Shown here piece by piece: positions 1 to 9,597 of a DNA stretch of 64,000 nt. Origin of the DNA: Tilletiaria anomala UBC 951 (Eukaryota > Basidiomycota > Exobasidiomycetes > Georgefischeriales > Tilletiariaceae); contig NW_013546978.1 of the NCBI RefSeq assembly GCF_000711695.1, positions 1 to 64,000 of the forward strand, given 5' to 3'. Below the pieces are notes generated by a model. The model was not told the DNA's origin and ran no database searches. It saw only the letters and a list, made by a program, of their open reading frames with translations. Numbering within the stretch: the stretch's first letter is position 1; the number at the start of each line of letters is the position of its first letter. Both the position numbers and the translations under genes were made by a program.

Positions 1-44
1 AGCCATCTTAATCCTGCGCGCGCAACACCTCTACTCGTGGCGAG

Positions 45-1438
45 ATGGGGATGTCTTTTGGTTCTTACACGGAGGTCTGCAACACGGTTGCCCTCGTCGT
101 ATGCCCCTTGCTGGGCACTTCGATGGGCCTGGAGCCGATATGCTACAGCCGAAATGTCGAAATCAACAGCACGGTTATTTTCCAACCCGGTGAGTTGTGC
201 TGCTTGGAGATTGAATTGTACGGGGTAAAGCTACTGATGTGGGCAGCGACCTCTGTCGAAAAACAGCAACATGCGTCATCCACATTGCAGCTCTGGTTAT
301 GACAGCGGTCATGGTCTATCACATCCGATCGAAATACACCGCTGTTGGTGGGTGCTGTTGCCTCGACGTGACGCGGCGGCCCATTTTGATACCTTGCTAA
401 CATACAACGTACTGGCCGTGGCTCGCAGGGAGGAAGGAGATCGTCTTGTTCTTTTACCTTTATGCGGTCAGCGAGATCCTCGCCATCTTCCTTGACTCTG
501 CCATCATCCCAACGTACTCGGGCGCATACTCGGTGAGACTCTTTCCCCCCTGACTTGGCCTAACAACTGTATCTTGGTCCTAGGGGCTGATATGAATCTT
601 CGCTCCCAGTGGTTTTCTGCGATCTACGTCGGTCTGAACACTGCGATTTTCTGGTGTTTACTCGTCAACGGCTTTGTGGGGTTCCAATTCGCTGAGGATG
701 GCACACCAATGTCTCTATGGGTGGGTTGCCCATTAGCCGCTCAATGGCTCCAATGGCACACATGCTGATATTCCATTTGTACGTGCAGTCGCTGCGCATA
801 AGCTCGCTCGTGGTCTTCCTGGTCACCGCGTTTGTCGCGATCGCCACCTTCAAGGGCATTGCGGGCATGAGCCCCAAGTCACAGATGGGCCTGTTCATCG
901 TGCAGTTCCTCTTCCCGATCATCTGCGTCGCGGTGTACGTGCTGTCGCAGATTGTCTTGGTGCTGCGCACGCTGGACGACCGATGGCCGCTGGGTGACAT
1001 CATCTTTGGCGTCGGATTCTACGTTGCTGGCCTGGTGCTCATGTTCGCCTTCAGCGCAGACATCTGCAACGGCGTGAAGCACTACATCGACGGCACGTTC
1101 TTCGGTGTGCTCTGTATGCTCTTGTCGGTCATGATGGTGTACAAGTGTGAGTGCCGTACCTTGCTTCTCTCACCGCGTCTCGTGGCACGCTGACAAATCA
1201 TGTGGGCGTGTCCAAACAGACTGGGATTCCATCACGAAAGAGGACCTCGAGTTCTCCGTGGGGAGGTGAGTGGTCCGGTTGTGGCTGCTGTGGGGCTTTC
1301 AGCTAACTGTGCTACTTTTGGCGTGATAGCAAAATCAACGTCTGGGAGGTCAAAGATCCGCTGCTGGGCTCCGATGCGGACATGGTCGCTTCTTCTACCA
1401 GTCACAGCGGCGGCAAGGGCAGCTTCAGCGCCTACTGA
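45..1438 (+). CDS. chs7: Chs7-type chitin synthase export chaperone
   Basis: Chs7 is a multi-pass ER membrane protein needed for class IV chitin synthase (Chs3) to leave the ER. Seven exons can be read: 45-189, 267-347, 429-532, 610-720, 789-1146, 1220-1265 and 1330-1438. All introns are GT-AG and all phases agree, giving about 317 residues, close to yeast Chs7 (316). Family landmarks are visible: [14 protein letters not shown] near the N-terminus, IRSKYTAVG, a long hydrophobic core, [16 protein letters not shown] and [17 protein letters not shown] near the end. The ATG at 45 has an in-frame stop at 9-11, so it is the likely start, though a further 5' exon outside the window cannot be excluded. 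Assignment is firm; exact N-terminus less so. Confidence 0.93.
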
Positions 1439-2930
1439 CAATATGGACTATACTGTAATCTGTACTTGTACCGCTTGTCTTTTGCTCTATACATGCCTTG
1501 CATCTCATCACCCCAAAATTTACGTTGAAAGTTGAAACACGCCCTTGTGGTGCTGTGAACAGTAGTCAAATTCCTGACGGGATCCCTCCCAGTGAATGGC
1601 ATGATTGCCTGATTATTATTCGCCGCTCATATTAAGGCTTCAACACCGAAAGTCGGCGCAAAAGTTGAAGAAATTAGAGGTTTAGCCACCTCTTCCCTCA
1701 GATTGTAGATTGGCCAGAAGCTTCTAATGTGGTGGAGGCGGCCTTGTAAAGAGGACAGTGCAAGAACGAGCCGAAAACGAATTTCTACCGTACAGGAAGG
1801 AATGTCGACGTGACGCTTCTGGGCGACTATTCTTCGGACGTCCAGCGTCCGGACGCCGTCGTACGCTTTGCGGGCCGTCTCAAGGACCGCGGACTGGCGG
1901 TGACGCCTTTCAACGCGCTACCGCCGCTAGAGCCATGACCAACGGTTCCGGGGAAGCACGACGACAAGTCGCAGCCAAAGAAGCTCTCTGCTGATGAGGT
2001 GCAAAGTTGTTTCGGATTGTGGTGCGCGCTGCTGCTCGACGCACGCGTCATGATCGACGAAGAGAAGGGCCCGACCAGGCTAGAGGCAGACGAATACGTG
2101 ATCAATGTACGATGTGCCTCAGGCCAAACGAGGATATCTCCTAGTGTCCATGCATCTGCTACCTAACTAGGTGCAGTCTAATAATGGACATTCCACTACT
2201 CTCTTCAATTCTAGCTATAACTTCGCCCGGTAGATTTCTGAGGCGGAGGCGATTCGAAAGTAGCATCTACGAGGCATTATCGCTTACACTTATCGCTGCT
2301 TTCGCAGGACGGAACAGGTTCAGTCCGTCTGTCGGATATCTAAGGCAAACATGGTGAATACGGGGCAGACTTTGTTCCGCAATTGATCTGCATTTGCAGC
2401 CAATACAACGTCAACCAGATGTAAGCCATATCCGTTATTCGCGCCGCCATTCGCGAAGCTTGTGAGGCGCGGTAGAAGGCCCATCTGGCGAAAGTGAGCA
2501 ATCGAGCCGACTCTTCTGAAGAAACCCACCATCATATCAATATCGAAGAACCAAGGATTTGTACAAATTATAGATGAGTGCGCTACAAGGCCCTCATCCT
2601 AGAATCGGACCGCCGCATCTTCTCTCATGATCATGCAAAGCCAAACACCCTCTTTGATTCAGCCTTTCTTACTCAGACCAAGGAGTTCTTTGACAGCGCC
2701 AAGTGAGAAGCGTTTCCATGTGCGCTGCTTCTTTGCTTCCTCCGCCGCTGCGGACGGCTGCTCGTTCGGGTCGTTGCCGGGGGTATACAGTTCTCCGGAG
2801 AGATCCACTGAGCCACTCCTTTTTGAAGAGACGATTCAACAGCGGAAGATGAGATTGCATCAGCTCTGGGAACGTAAAAACGCCGGGGAAGATGTATATG
2901 AAGAGTGATGAGGTGTCTTGTGCCTACAAC
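1439..2930. other. Gap between chs7 and rna1
   Basis: This 1.5 kb stretch separates the convergent genes chs7 and rna1. Apart from the coding-like remnants annotated at 1800-2908, I see no complete gene, RNA gene or repeat here. Confidence 0.5.
1800..2908 (+). pseudogene. Coding-like remnants of an unrecognised gene
   Basis: Several stretches read like protein but do not make one clean gene. At about 1803-2106 one frame reads VDVTLLGDYSSDV, then RLKDRGLAVTPF, meets a TGA at about 1936-1938 and goes on in the same frame with KKLSADEVQSCFGLWCALL and GPTRLEADEYVIN, ending at a GTACGA splice-like site. At about 2605-2705 another frame reads KPNTLFDSAFLTQTKEFFD. At about 2790-2908 a third reads TEPLLFEETIQQRKMRL and ends GEDVYEE before a stop. 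The middle (2160-2590) does not stay open on this strand. I recognise no family. It could be an old gene losing its frame, or a real gene with exons I have not found. Confidence 0.3.
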
Positions 2931-5283
2931 TCACTGGCTGTGTTTGGAAACATGTGTCTTGGCCACTTTGTCCGCGAGTTTCGAAACCTCTGAATCATCA
3001 CAGCTCTGCCCTGCTGCCTTTGTTGGTGTACTGACGCTCGCACTGTTGACAGCGGGGGCCAACGCTGCATTTGAGTCATTCTGTGCTGCAGGAGCATCTG
3101 TCACTGGCTGTTCGCTAGCCGTAATTGCAACAGGCTCAGCCGTAGCCACAAGCGCAGTCTTGTCAGCAGCTTCGTCACTGGCCTTGCTCGTTTCGGCGGA
3201 CCCAAAAATTGGATCTTGCGCTTTCTCCGCAGTTGACGCATCGAGCACGCTAGTCGGCTCTTCTGCCCCTGCCGATGCTGCTGGTACTGGCGCTGCCTCT
3301 GGTGTCGAGATAGGCGTTGATGCAGCCTCAGCGTGGGTAACTTCCGCCGCCACCTCTGCATATGTGACGGGTGCTTCCTCTGTTGACTGCTGAACTTCAG
3401 CAGCGGCAGTAGTAGTAGCAGCCACCGGAGGAATGCATGCGTCTAGCCCCTGTTCCCCCTCTTGTTCCGCTTCCACGCCATCCTCGGTTGGTGCGGACGA
3501 AGAGGTAATCTGGGCGGTCAGAAGGGCTGCAGTGGCAGCGGGCACAGCGATAGCCGTAGCCACCAAACTGTCAGCGCTGGAGCTCGCTGCCTTGTTTGCT
3601 GCGCCGCCAGCCATGCTCGTTGCTGTACCAGACGTTGTGGATTCTTCCTGTTCTTGCCGCGCCACTACATCCGCTGTTGATTCTTCAGCTTGGCTTGCAC
3701 TTTCGGCTGCAGGTTCTTCACATTCTTCCGGTGCTTCGGATGCAGGAGCAGGAGGCGAAGAAGCAGCTGCTGCAGGTTGTGGCGAGGCGGGCTCCGCTGC
3801 ACGATCAGTTTCGGCCTCCTTGACTGGCTCTGGCTGCACGTCTTCCGCCTTGGCAGCTGGCTCGATGCTTGCCGCTGCCAGCGTGGATGCCTCCTTGACT
3901 AGCTCTGGCTGTGCGTTTTCCGTCTTGGCAACTGGCTCTATGCTCGCTGCCGCCGGCGTGAATGCCAGTGGCTCAGTCTTGACACCTTCAGAATCTTCCT
4001 TTTTCTCGTCTCCAGCCTTCTGGTCCTCCTCAGTTTTCTCTTCTCCCTCATCTTCTCCCTCATCTTCCTCCTCCTCCTCGCCATCGGGATCCCTGAGCAT
4101 GTAACAGGAAAAGTCAGTCTGACACAATGTCGAGGAACTGCAGCCCACGAACGCCGAACAAAACGCACATTTCGTCGAGTTCCTGCAGTGCATTCTCGTG
4201 TCCCCATTTTGCCAGCGCCTTCTTGATCGCCTCGATGCAGTCGTCCTCCTCGTCAACCCAGTTGCCGTTGATGTCGACATGCTCTAGCTCCTTCAAGTGG
4301 CCCTCGATCGCAGAGGAGAGCTCCGTCAGCGCCGTGCGGTCCAGATCGCAGTAGTTGACTTGCAGCGTCTTGAGCGCAGGGTTGGAGCCCTGCGCAAGCG
4401 TCGCGAAGATGCGCTGGCCGCCCTTGGGCTTGAGGAGCAGCTCGCTCAGATTGAGTTCCTGCAGCTTCGGCCAGCACGCAAGGCAGGCGGCGATGGCGCG
4501 CGAGCCTTTGAGCGTCGCGGTGTTGTCCTGCAAATCTAGCACGCGCAGGTTAGGGTTGAAGGCGAGGCCTTTGGTAGTCAGCTCTTGTATCCCCTCCATG
4601 CGGATGCCGTTCTGAAACATCCGCACTTCCTCCAGCCCGCCATGCGCAGCAAAGGCCTGCGCCCAGTACGGTGCACTGCCATTCTCCAGGCGGTTACGGC
4701 CGCAGATGATGGTGCGCAGCTGCGACGGCTTGCCCCCGTCTGTTTTGAGCTTCTCAGCTGCGCGCAGGAGCGCCTTGGCGACGATGGTGCCACCTTCAAT
4801 GCCAAGGCCGTTGTTGTTCAGCTTGAGCACACTAAAGTGGTGGTTGTTTTCAAGGAAATTGACCATTGGCTCAGCGGAGCGCCCGCCGAATGCATTGTCG
4901 GAGAGATTGATCTCGACGAGCGATTCATGCGAGACGAGAGCATCGCACAGGGCCCGCAGAGCACTCGGAATTTCACTGATGAGTCTTCCGGTGAAGATGT
5001 CTGCAAAGTCGGCCACCTTGTAAAACAGAAAGAACAAGTTTTAGCTTTCACAACCTAGACTCTATGCGCTAGAGTTGAAATTCACCTTGAGGCTCCTCTT
5101 CTGCTCGAGCTCCTTTGCCAGCGCCTGGCACGCGCCGACGCCAAGTGTGTTGCCGCCCAGATGGATCTCTTCCAGATTCTCAATGGCTCGCAGCTCCTCT
5201 AGATGCGGCTCGATGTCTGCGGCCGTGTCGAGCTTGAGATTTTTGCCCTGCAGCGAGAATGACGTGCGCGAGGGAGCGGCCAT
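2931..5283 (-). CDS. rna1: Ran GTPase-activating protein (RanGAP, Rna1) with long acidic tail
   Basis: RanGAP stimulates GTP hydrolysis by Ran in the cytoplasm and so drives nuclear transport. Three exons on the minus strand: 5283-5086, 5016-4169 and 4092-2931, about 735 residues. The first 350 residues are leucine-rich repeats typical of Rna1: HLGGNTLGVGACQALAKEL, INLSDNAFGGRSAEP, LKLNNNGLGIEGG, ICGRNRLENGSAPYW (the arginine-bearing region) and MFQNGIRMEGI. Then comes an acidic run (DPDGEEEEEDEGEDEGEE), as in yeast Rna1. Yeast and fission yeast Rna1 end near 400 residues; here about 370 further Ala/Glu/Pro/Ser-rich residues follow, with two 25-residue tandem repeats. The tail lies in one open exon. 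The gene is divergent from the coiled-coil gene at 5836. Confidence 0.93.
3814..3963 (-). repeat. Two 75-base tandem repeats in the Rna1 tail
   Basis: Two imperfect direct repeats of 75 bases (starting at 3814 and 3889) encode 25-residue units that share AAASIEP, AK, QPE and VKEA. Being a multiple of three, the unit keeps the frame. It looks like a local tandem duplication in a disordered region. Confidence 0.75.
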
Positions 5284-5835
5284 TTTTGCTTCTCGAACTG
5301 TGGGCAGCAGAAAGAAACGAGGGAGGTTGAGGTCGAAAGCAAAACAATGAAGAATGCTTGCAGCAGGGCCCCGGTCAGCTCCACTCTTGCAAGCGTCAGA
5401 CGAACAGATGCGCGACTAAAGCCCTGGGGGCTTGTAGCTTGTTACATGTACAGATGGAGAGAAAAATTTGCCGTAGGTTGGAAGTGTTGTTCTCCAATGG
5501 TAGGTTCTCAGGGGCAGGACGCGGCGGGGACAGGCGCATCGTAGAAGCGAGTGTGCGCAACCCTAACATTGTTGTGTACCCATAATACGTTCCAATGTAG
5601 GCTATATGAGTGTGCCGTCGGCCCGTCGCGCACGGCCACGCATATCCGCTCCCTCGTCGCAACAAACGAGTTCAACTCTCTCCGTGAATGGGAAGTTGGA
5701 GGCCACTCTAACGCCGCTCCAATACATGACTTTGCACGCCGTGGAAGGAACCTAGCGTACATCCAGCAACGTCCCGCAAAATCAGTTGCACAGCAAGACA
5801 AATTCCTGACCCGCCTGTGAAGGAATCTGAAGCTC
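5284..5835. promoter_or_regulatory. Divergent intergenic region rna1 / coiled-coil gene
   Basis: About 550 bases lie between the two start codons of the divergent genes, so both promoters must sit here. I see no clear TATA box and no convincing coding sequence. Confidence 0.45.
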
Positions 5836-7447
5836 ATGATGACGTCGCGCGTTGCAAAGCAATTCGCTGCCTTGGATCCGTCGACGCCTGCGAGGAAGGT
5901 TGGCTCCGAGGGGGCGCTACGCACGAAAAGGGTGCACGCGATGCAGCGAGATTCTAAGCGTGCGCACTTGCAGCAGCAGCAACAAAAGCGTTCCGGAAGG
6001 GAAGGTGGAAGACTCAAAGCGCATACATCCGACATGCACGAGCCGGCTAGCTCTACCTGTGCTGCGGACCTGAGCACTCTGACCTTGAAATTACGCAGTC
6101 CGATTCAGCGTCGCACTTTCCAGCCAACCTTCCGCGCGCTGCAGCATGAGGACCAGGCCGGAAGCAGTGCTGAGAGCTCGGACGAGGACAAGGATGGCGC
6201 CGTTGATGATCGGGCTCATGATCTTGCGCCAGAGGATGATCAAGCTGAACGCATGTGGGACCTCACCTCCTTTACTCCTAGTTGCGATGCCCTGCAAAAT
6301 GATTGCGATGCTGAAAAAGACTTAATCACGCTTTCACTGCAGAGAGAACGAAAAACTGAAGCGTGACCGCGCGTACGTGGAACGCGCGAAGGACATCACA
6401 TCCAGTATTGGTGGTGCGCGCGTGTTGCTGGGGGCGGATCCAGGATTGTAGATCAGCTGGCTCTCAGGCTGCTTGCTCACCTTTTGCCTGCTCTTCCACC
6501 AATGACAGACGCCATCAGAAAGCTCGTGCTCTCGAGTTCTCGCGATGCCTCCCACGACCACGAAAGCAAGGCTGGTAGGTCATTGCATCGCTTGTTTGAA
6601 CGCTCGCGCACGATACAAAAAGATCACTAAGATTAGCATTGATTAACGGGAGGGTATCAACCAGCCTGTGCAGCCGTTCACAATATTTTCGACACGCTCG
6701 CAATGTTCATGCCTGTGCTTTCGTGAGCTGCGATAACGCATCGCCTGGCATAACCAATCCTTAGTTAGCCAGCCGGCTTTCGGATCGGTCCACTCACCCA
6801 TCCTCCTTCCTCGACCGATTTTCGTTCATAGGACCAGCTTGCAGCATGTGTCAGCAGCGAAGGTTAGCATGGCGCAGACCCTCAAGGAGTGTGAGAGCTT
6901 GCAGATCGTCATCGAAGAAACTTGCAGCAAAGTCGAGACGCACGTTGAGAGGATCCAGTAGGTGTTATCGGGCCCCTTCACTCGAGCTTCCCCTCTGACT
7001 TAGGCCGACCCCTGACCCGTGATCGGCAAGGCGCCTGATTCAAGCCAGAGCGGAGAGGCGAGCTGCTTTCTTCAAGGAAACGCGTGAGCTGGGTGAGTCG
7101 GTGACTCTAGATCCAACAAGATATCTCCAGCGAGAGATTCTCATAATTCCTTTATGACTCCTGCACACAAAAACCAAGTCGCAAACTACAAGGCGCGCGT
7201 GACTGAAAGCACGGAAAAGTTCGCTGCCGCACACGACGAGGCCGTTAAGCATGCGCTCAACGCACAGGGCCACAAGCAATCGGAGAGAGGTGGGTGGAGA
7301 TTAGAAGCGCGACGTTTGAGCCAGCCCATCCGACTCAGAGAGCCCATGCGCTGACGAGAAACTCTGAGGTTTATTTCGGCATATAAATTTGACATTCGAG
7401 CAGAGATGCGCGCTGCGATGCTTGGCATGCTCAAATCGATGAGCTGA
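5836..7447 (+). CDS. Unrecognised coiled-coil protein, frame unclear near 6445
   Basis: A spliced gene of roughly 340 residues can be read: 5836-6254, 6343-6574, 6855-6957, 7049-7092, 7179-7289 and 7404-7447. The N-terminal part is basic with a short Gln run (about residue 47), then acidic (SSDEDKDG), then alpha-helical with coiled-coil character: ENEKLKRDRAYVERAKD, LKECESLQIVIEE, AERRAAFFKETRELG, YKARVTESTEKFAAAHDEA, ending MLGMLKSMS. All junctions fit except inside exon 2: the frame reading GGARVLLGADPG meets TAG at about 6448-6450, while VDQLALRLLAHLLPALP is in another frame. A lost base, a sequencing error or a very small intron (35 bases, ending at a CAG near 6460) could explain it. No family recognised; a kinetochore or spindle role is only a guess from the style. 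Confidence 0.5.
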
Positions 7448-7911
7448 AGACGGGCTTTGGACGCCTAGGCCGCTGGCACTGTTGGCACTGCACCTTGCGC
7501 AGTCACAGCACTCGTCGTGACCACGAGGCGAATGTTTCTCATGTATCGCATGTCCCAGACGCCGCAAAAGAAATGAGAATCAATGTCTCGATCGATGCAC
7601 TTGGTGGCAGGTACTAGTGAATACCGTGGAGAGGTTGCGAGCACCGTAGAATGTTGCCGCTCGGAGAGAAGTTGGCGAATGGGAGCGTACGCGAGATCGA
7701 GAGAAGGGGGATTCCACGTAAATCTACGCACGCGCCGCCTCTGACGATTACTCGTTCGCTGGTTGGCTGCAGTGAGCTGCCACCGGAAGCGACTCTCACT
7801 TTCTTCGTGAACATGACCCAACACACGTCTTTCATCGCCACCATTTATGATCCCCAAGCCAAGGGTGGCGTCTGCTTCTGTGACGTACAAGGCCCCGTGA
7901 AAAGTATCGAG
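7448..7911. promoter_or_regulatory. Upstream region of NDUFS8
   Basis: This 460-base stretch lies between the coiled-coil gene and NDUFS8. The NDUFS8 frame stays open back to an ATG at 7651, but those residues do not look like a targeting sequence. Nothing else is recognised. Confidence 0.4.
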
Positions 7912-9018
7912 ATGGCGCTTCCACGATCCGCAGCCATGCTCGGCGGTGTCGCCGCTGCCCGCGCGATGAGCCGGAGCACTGCCGCTGCTGCTGCCGGCGC
8001 TCGCTCGCTGCACTTCAGCCGAACAGCGCTGCTCGCTACCCCTACTCCAGGACCTCAGACGGTCCCTGCAACAGTGGGCTCGCAAACGGTGCACTCGCCG
8101 AGTAACATGGAGACAGCCAGGCTCGCTGCGCAGGAGTCGCACGAAGTCCGGGCGTCTTACCCGGATTACTCCAAAGGCCCCTCGGCTATCGACAAGGCAG
8201 CGCAGCTATTTTTCTTCACTGAGATCCTGCGAGGAATGTGGATCACGCTGGAGAATTTTGTCAGACCGCCATACACGATCATGTATCCTTATGAGAAGGG
8301 TCCGCTTTCGCCAAGATTCCGTGGGGAGCACGCTCTGCGGAGGTACCCGACAGGCGAGGAGCGTTGCATCGGTGTGTCTCAACTATTTGGTCGTGACAAG
8401 GATGTCATCATCGTTTGTCAAAGCTGATCCTATCTTTCTATGTGACGCTTCAGCCTGCAAGCTCTGCGAGGCCATCTGCCCGGCTCAGGCCATCACAATC
8501 GAGTCCGAGCCGCGCGATGACGGAGCAAGGAGGACAACTCGATATGACATTGACATGGTATGCTTTTTTCGACGACATAGCCTGCACACGCAAGCGCTGA
8601 CATTACCCTTCCTGTGCAGACGAAGTGCATCTACTGCGGGTTCTGCCAAGGTCCGTCCCCTCCCCCACCCTTTTCTGCGTTGAGTCATCTGCTGACCCCC
8701 TACCTACTCTGTTCGCCGCTTGCAGAGGCTTGCCCAGTCGACGCCATCGTCGAGACGCAAAACGCAGAATTCAGCACAGAAACACGCGAGGAGCTGCTGT
8801 ACAACAAGGAGAAGCTGCTGGCAAACGGGGACAAGTACGAGGCCGAGTACGCCGCGAACCTCAAGCAGGTGAGTCGGCTTGCGCGAGTCTGCCTCGGACC
8901 TGGCATTGCTTGACAATAAAGACATCGATCGTCTCGCGGGCCAATACTAATCTATTTTGATTCTTGCGCAATTCCCGTCGCCGAATGTTTGCATTTCAAG
9001 GACCACCTGTACCGCTAA
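7912..9018 (+). CDS. NADH:ubiquinone oxidoreductase 23 kDa (TYKY, NDUFS8) subunit
   Basis: This is the 2x[4Fe-4S] ferredoxin-like subunit of mitochondrial complex I; its clusters N6a and N6b pass electrons towards quinone. Exons: 7912-8371, 8454-8557, 8620-8650, 8726-8868 and a last exon of 18 bases at 9001-9018 (DHLYR, stop). Total 251 residues. The two cluster motifs are [12 protein letters not shown] and [12 protein letters not shown]; the first is formed across the first intron and the second across the third. The N-terminus (about 40 residues, Arg/Ala/Ser rich, no acids, LHFSRT) is a mitochondrial presequence. I chose 7912 rather than the in-frame ATG at 7651 because the presequence begins directly after it. 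[17 protein letters not shown] is the usual pre-cluster helix. Confidence 0.95.
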
Positions 9019-9085
9019 AGCAGTCACTGCCAACGCTTCCGCTTTGTAATACACATCAACATGTGCTTTTCTCACTTGTGTCTCC

Positions 9086-9440
9086 ATGTCGGTCAGTATC
9101 AGCAAGACTGTCTACTTCCACCTCTGCATTGGTCCCCGAATGTAGCAATCCCTAACAGAGCTGGAGAAGGGACTGCATATGCGAGCTTTTGAGAACATTT
9201 CAAGGTTGGTTCTACTTCTATGCGAGCAACGAGAACAGCAGGCCGTTGCGCATAGCCACTATGGTTTTCTTGTCATTGTCTCTTTTCGTTGGGGCAATCA
9301 CAAGTGTTTTCGATTACGACGACAAGTTCAAGCCGGGGGAATATCTGCAAAGCTTGGAGGAGGCGGGCAAAGAAGGCGATGTACGGCATGAGCTCTTCCA
9401 CGGCGCAGCTGCCAGGCTTGTACGGCAAGTGCAGCCGTAG
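9086..9440 (+). CDS. Small one-helix membrane protein, unrecognised
   Basis: A two-exon reading gives 95 residues: ATG TCG at 9086-9091, a GTCAGT...CTAACAG intron to 9158, then 9159-9440. The protein starts MSSWRRDC, has GWFYFYASNENSRPLRI, one clear hydrophobic segment (ATMVFLSLSLFVGAITSV), then FDYDDKFKPGEYLQSLEEA and a basic end. The first exon is only six coding bases, so the start is uncertain. It begins just 67 bases after the NDUFS8 stop on the same strand. The make-up (short, positively charged N-terminus, one helix) would suit a small mitochondrial or ER membrane protein, but I recognise no family. It could also be a fragment. Confidence 0.4.
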
Positions 9441-9597
9441 GCTACCGTGCAAGGTCGGGCATCACTCTTCGTCTTGGGGGCCAGTATCTATGTGAATACC
9501 GGTGTATTACTTTTGGTGAGGAGAAATTATCCAAAGGATTTTCTAGTCAGATGCCCGCCTACTACCGCTCATTCCGCATCTCTCCCCTTTCCATCTA

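Noticed and set aside
3433-4104. 223-codon open frame opposite the Rna1 tail
   Set aside because: Mirror of an Ala/Glu-rich repeat region; the minus strand continues a known gene.
7651-7911. Longer NDUFS8 start at 7651
   Set aside because: The extra 87 residues do not resemble a presequence, while one begins at 7912.
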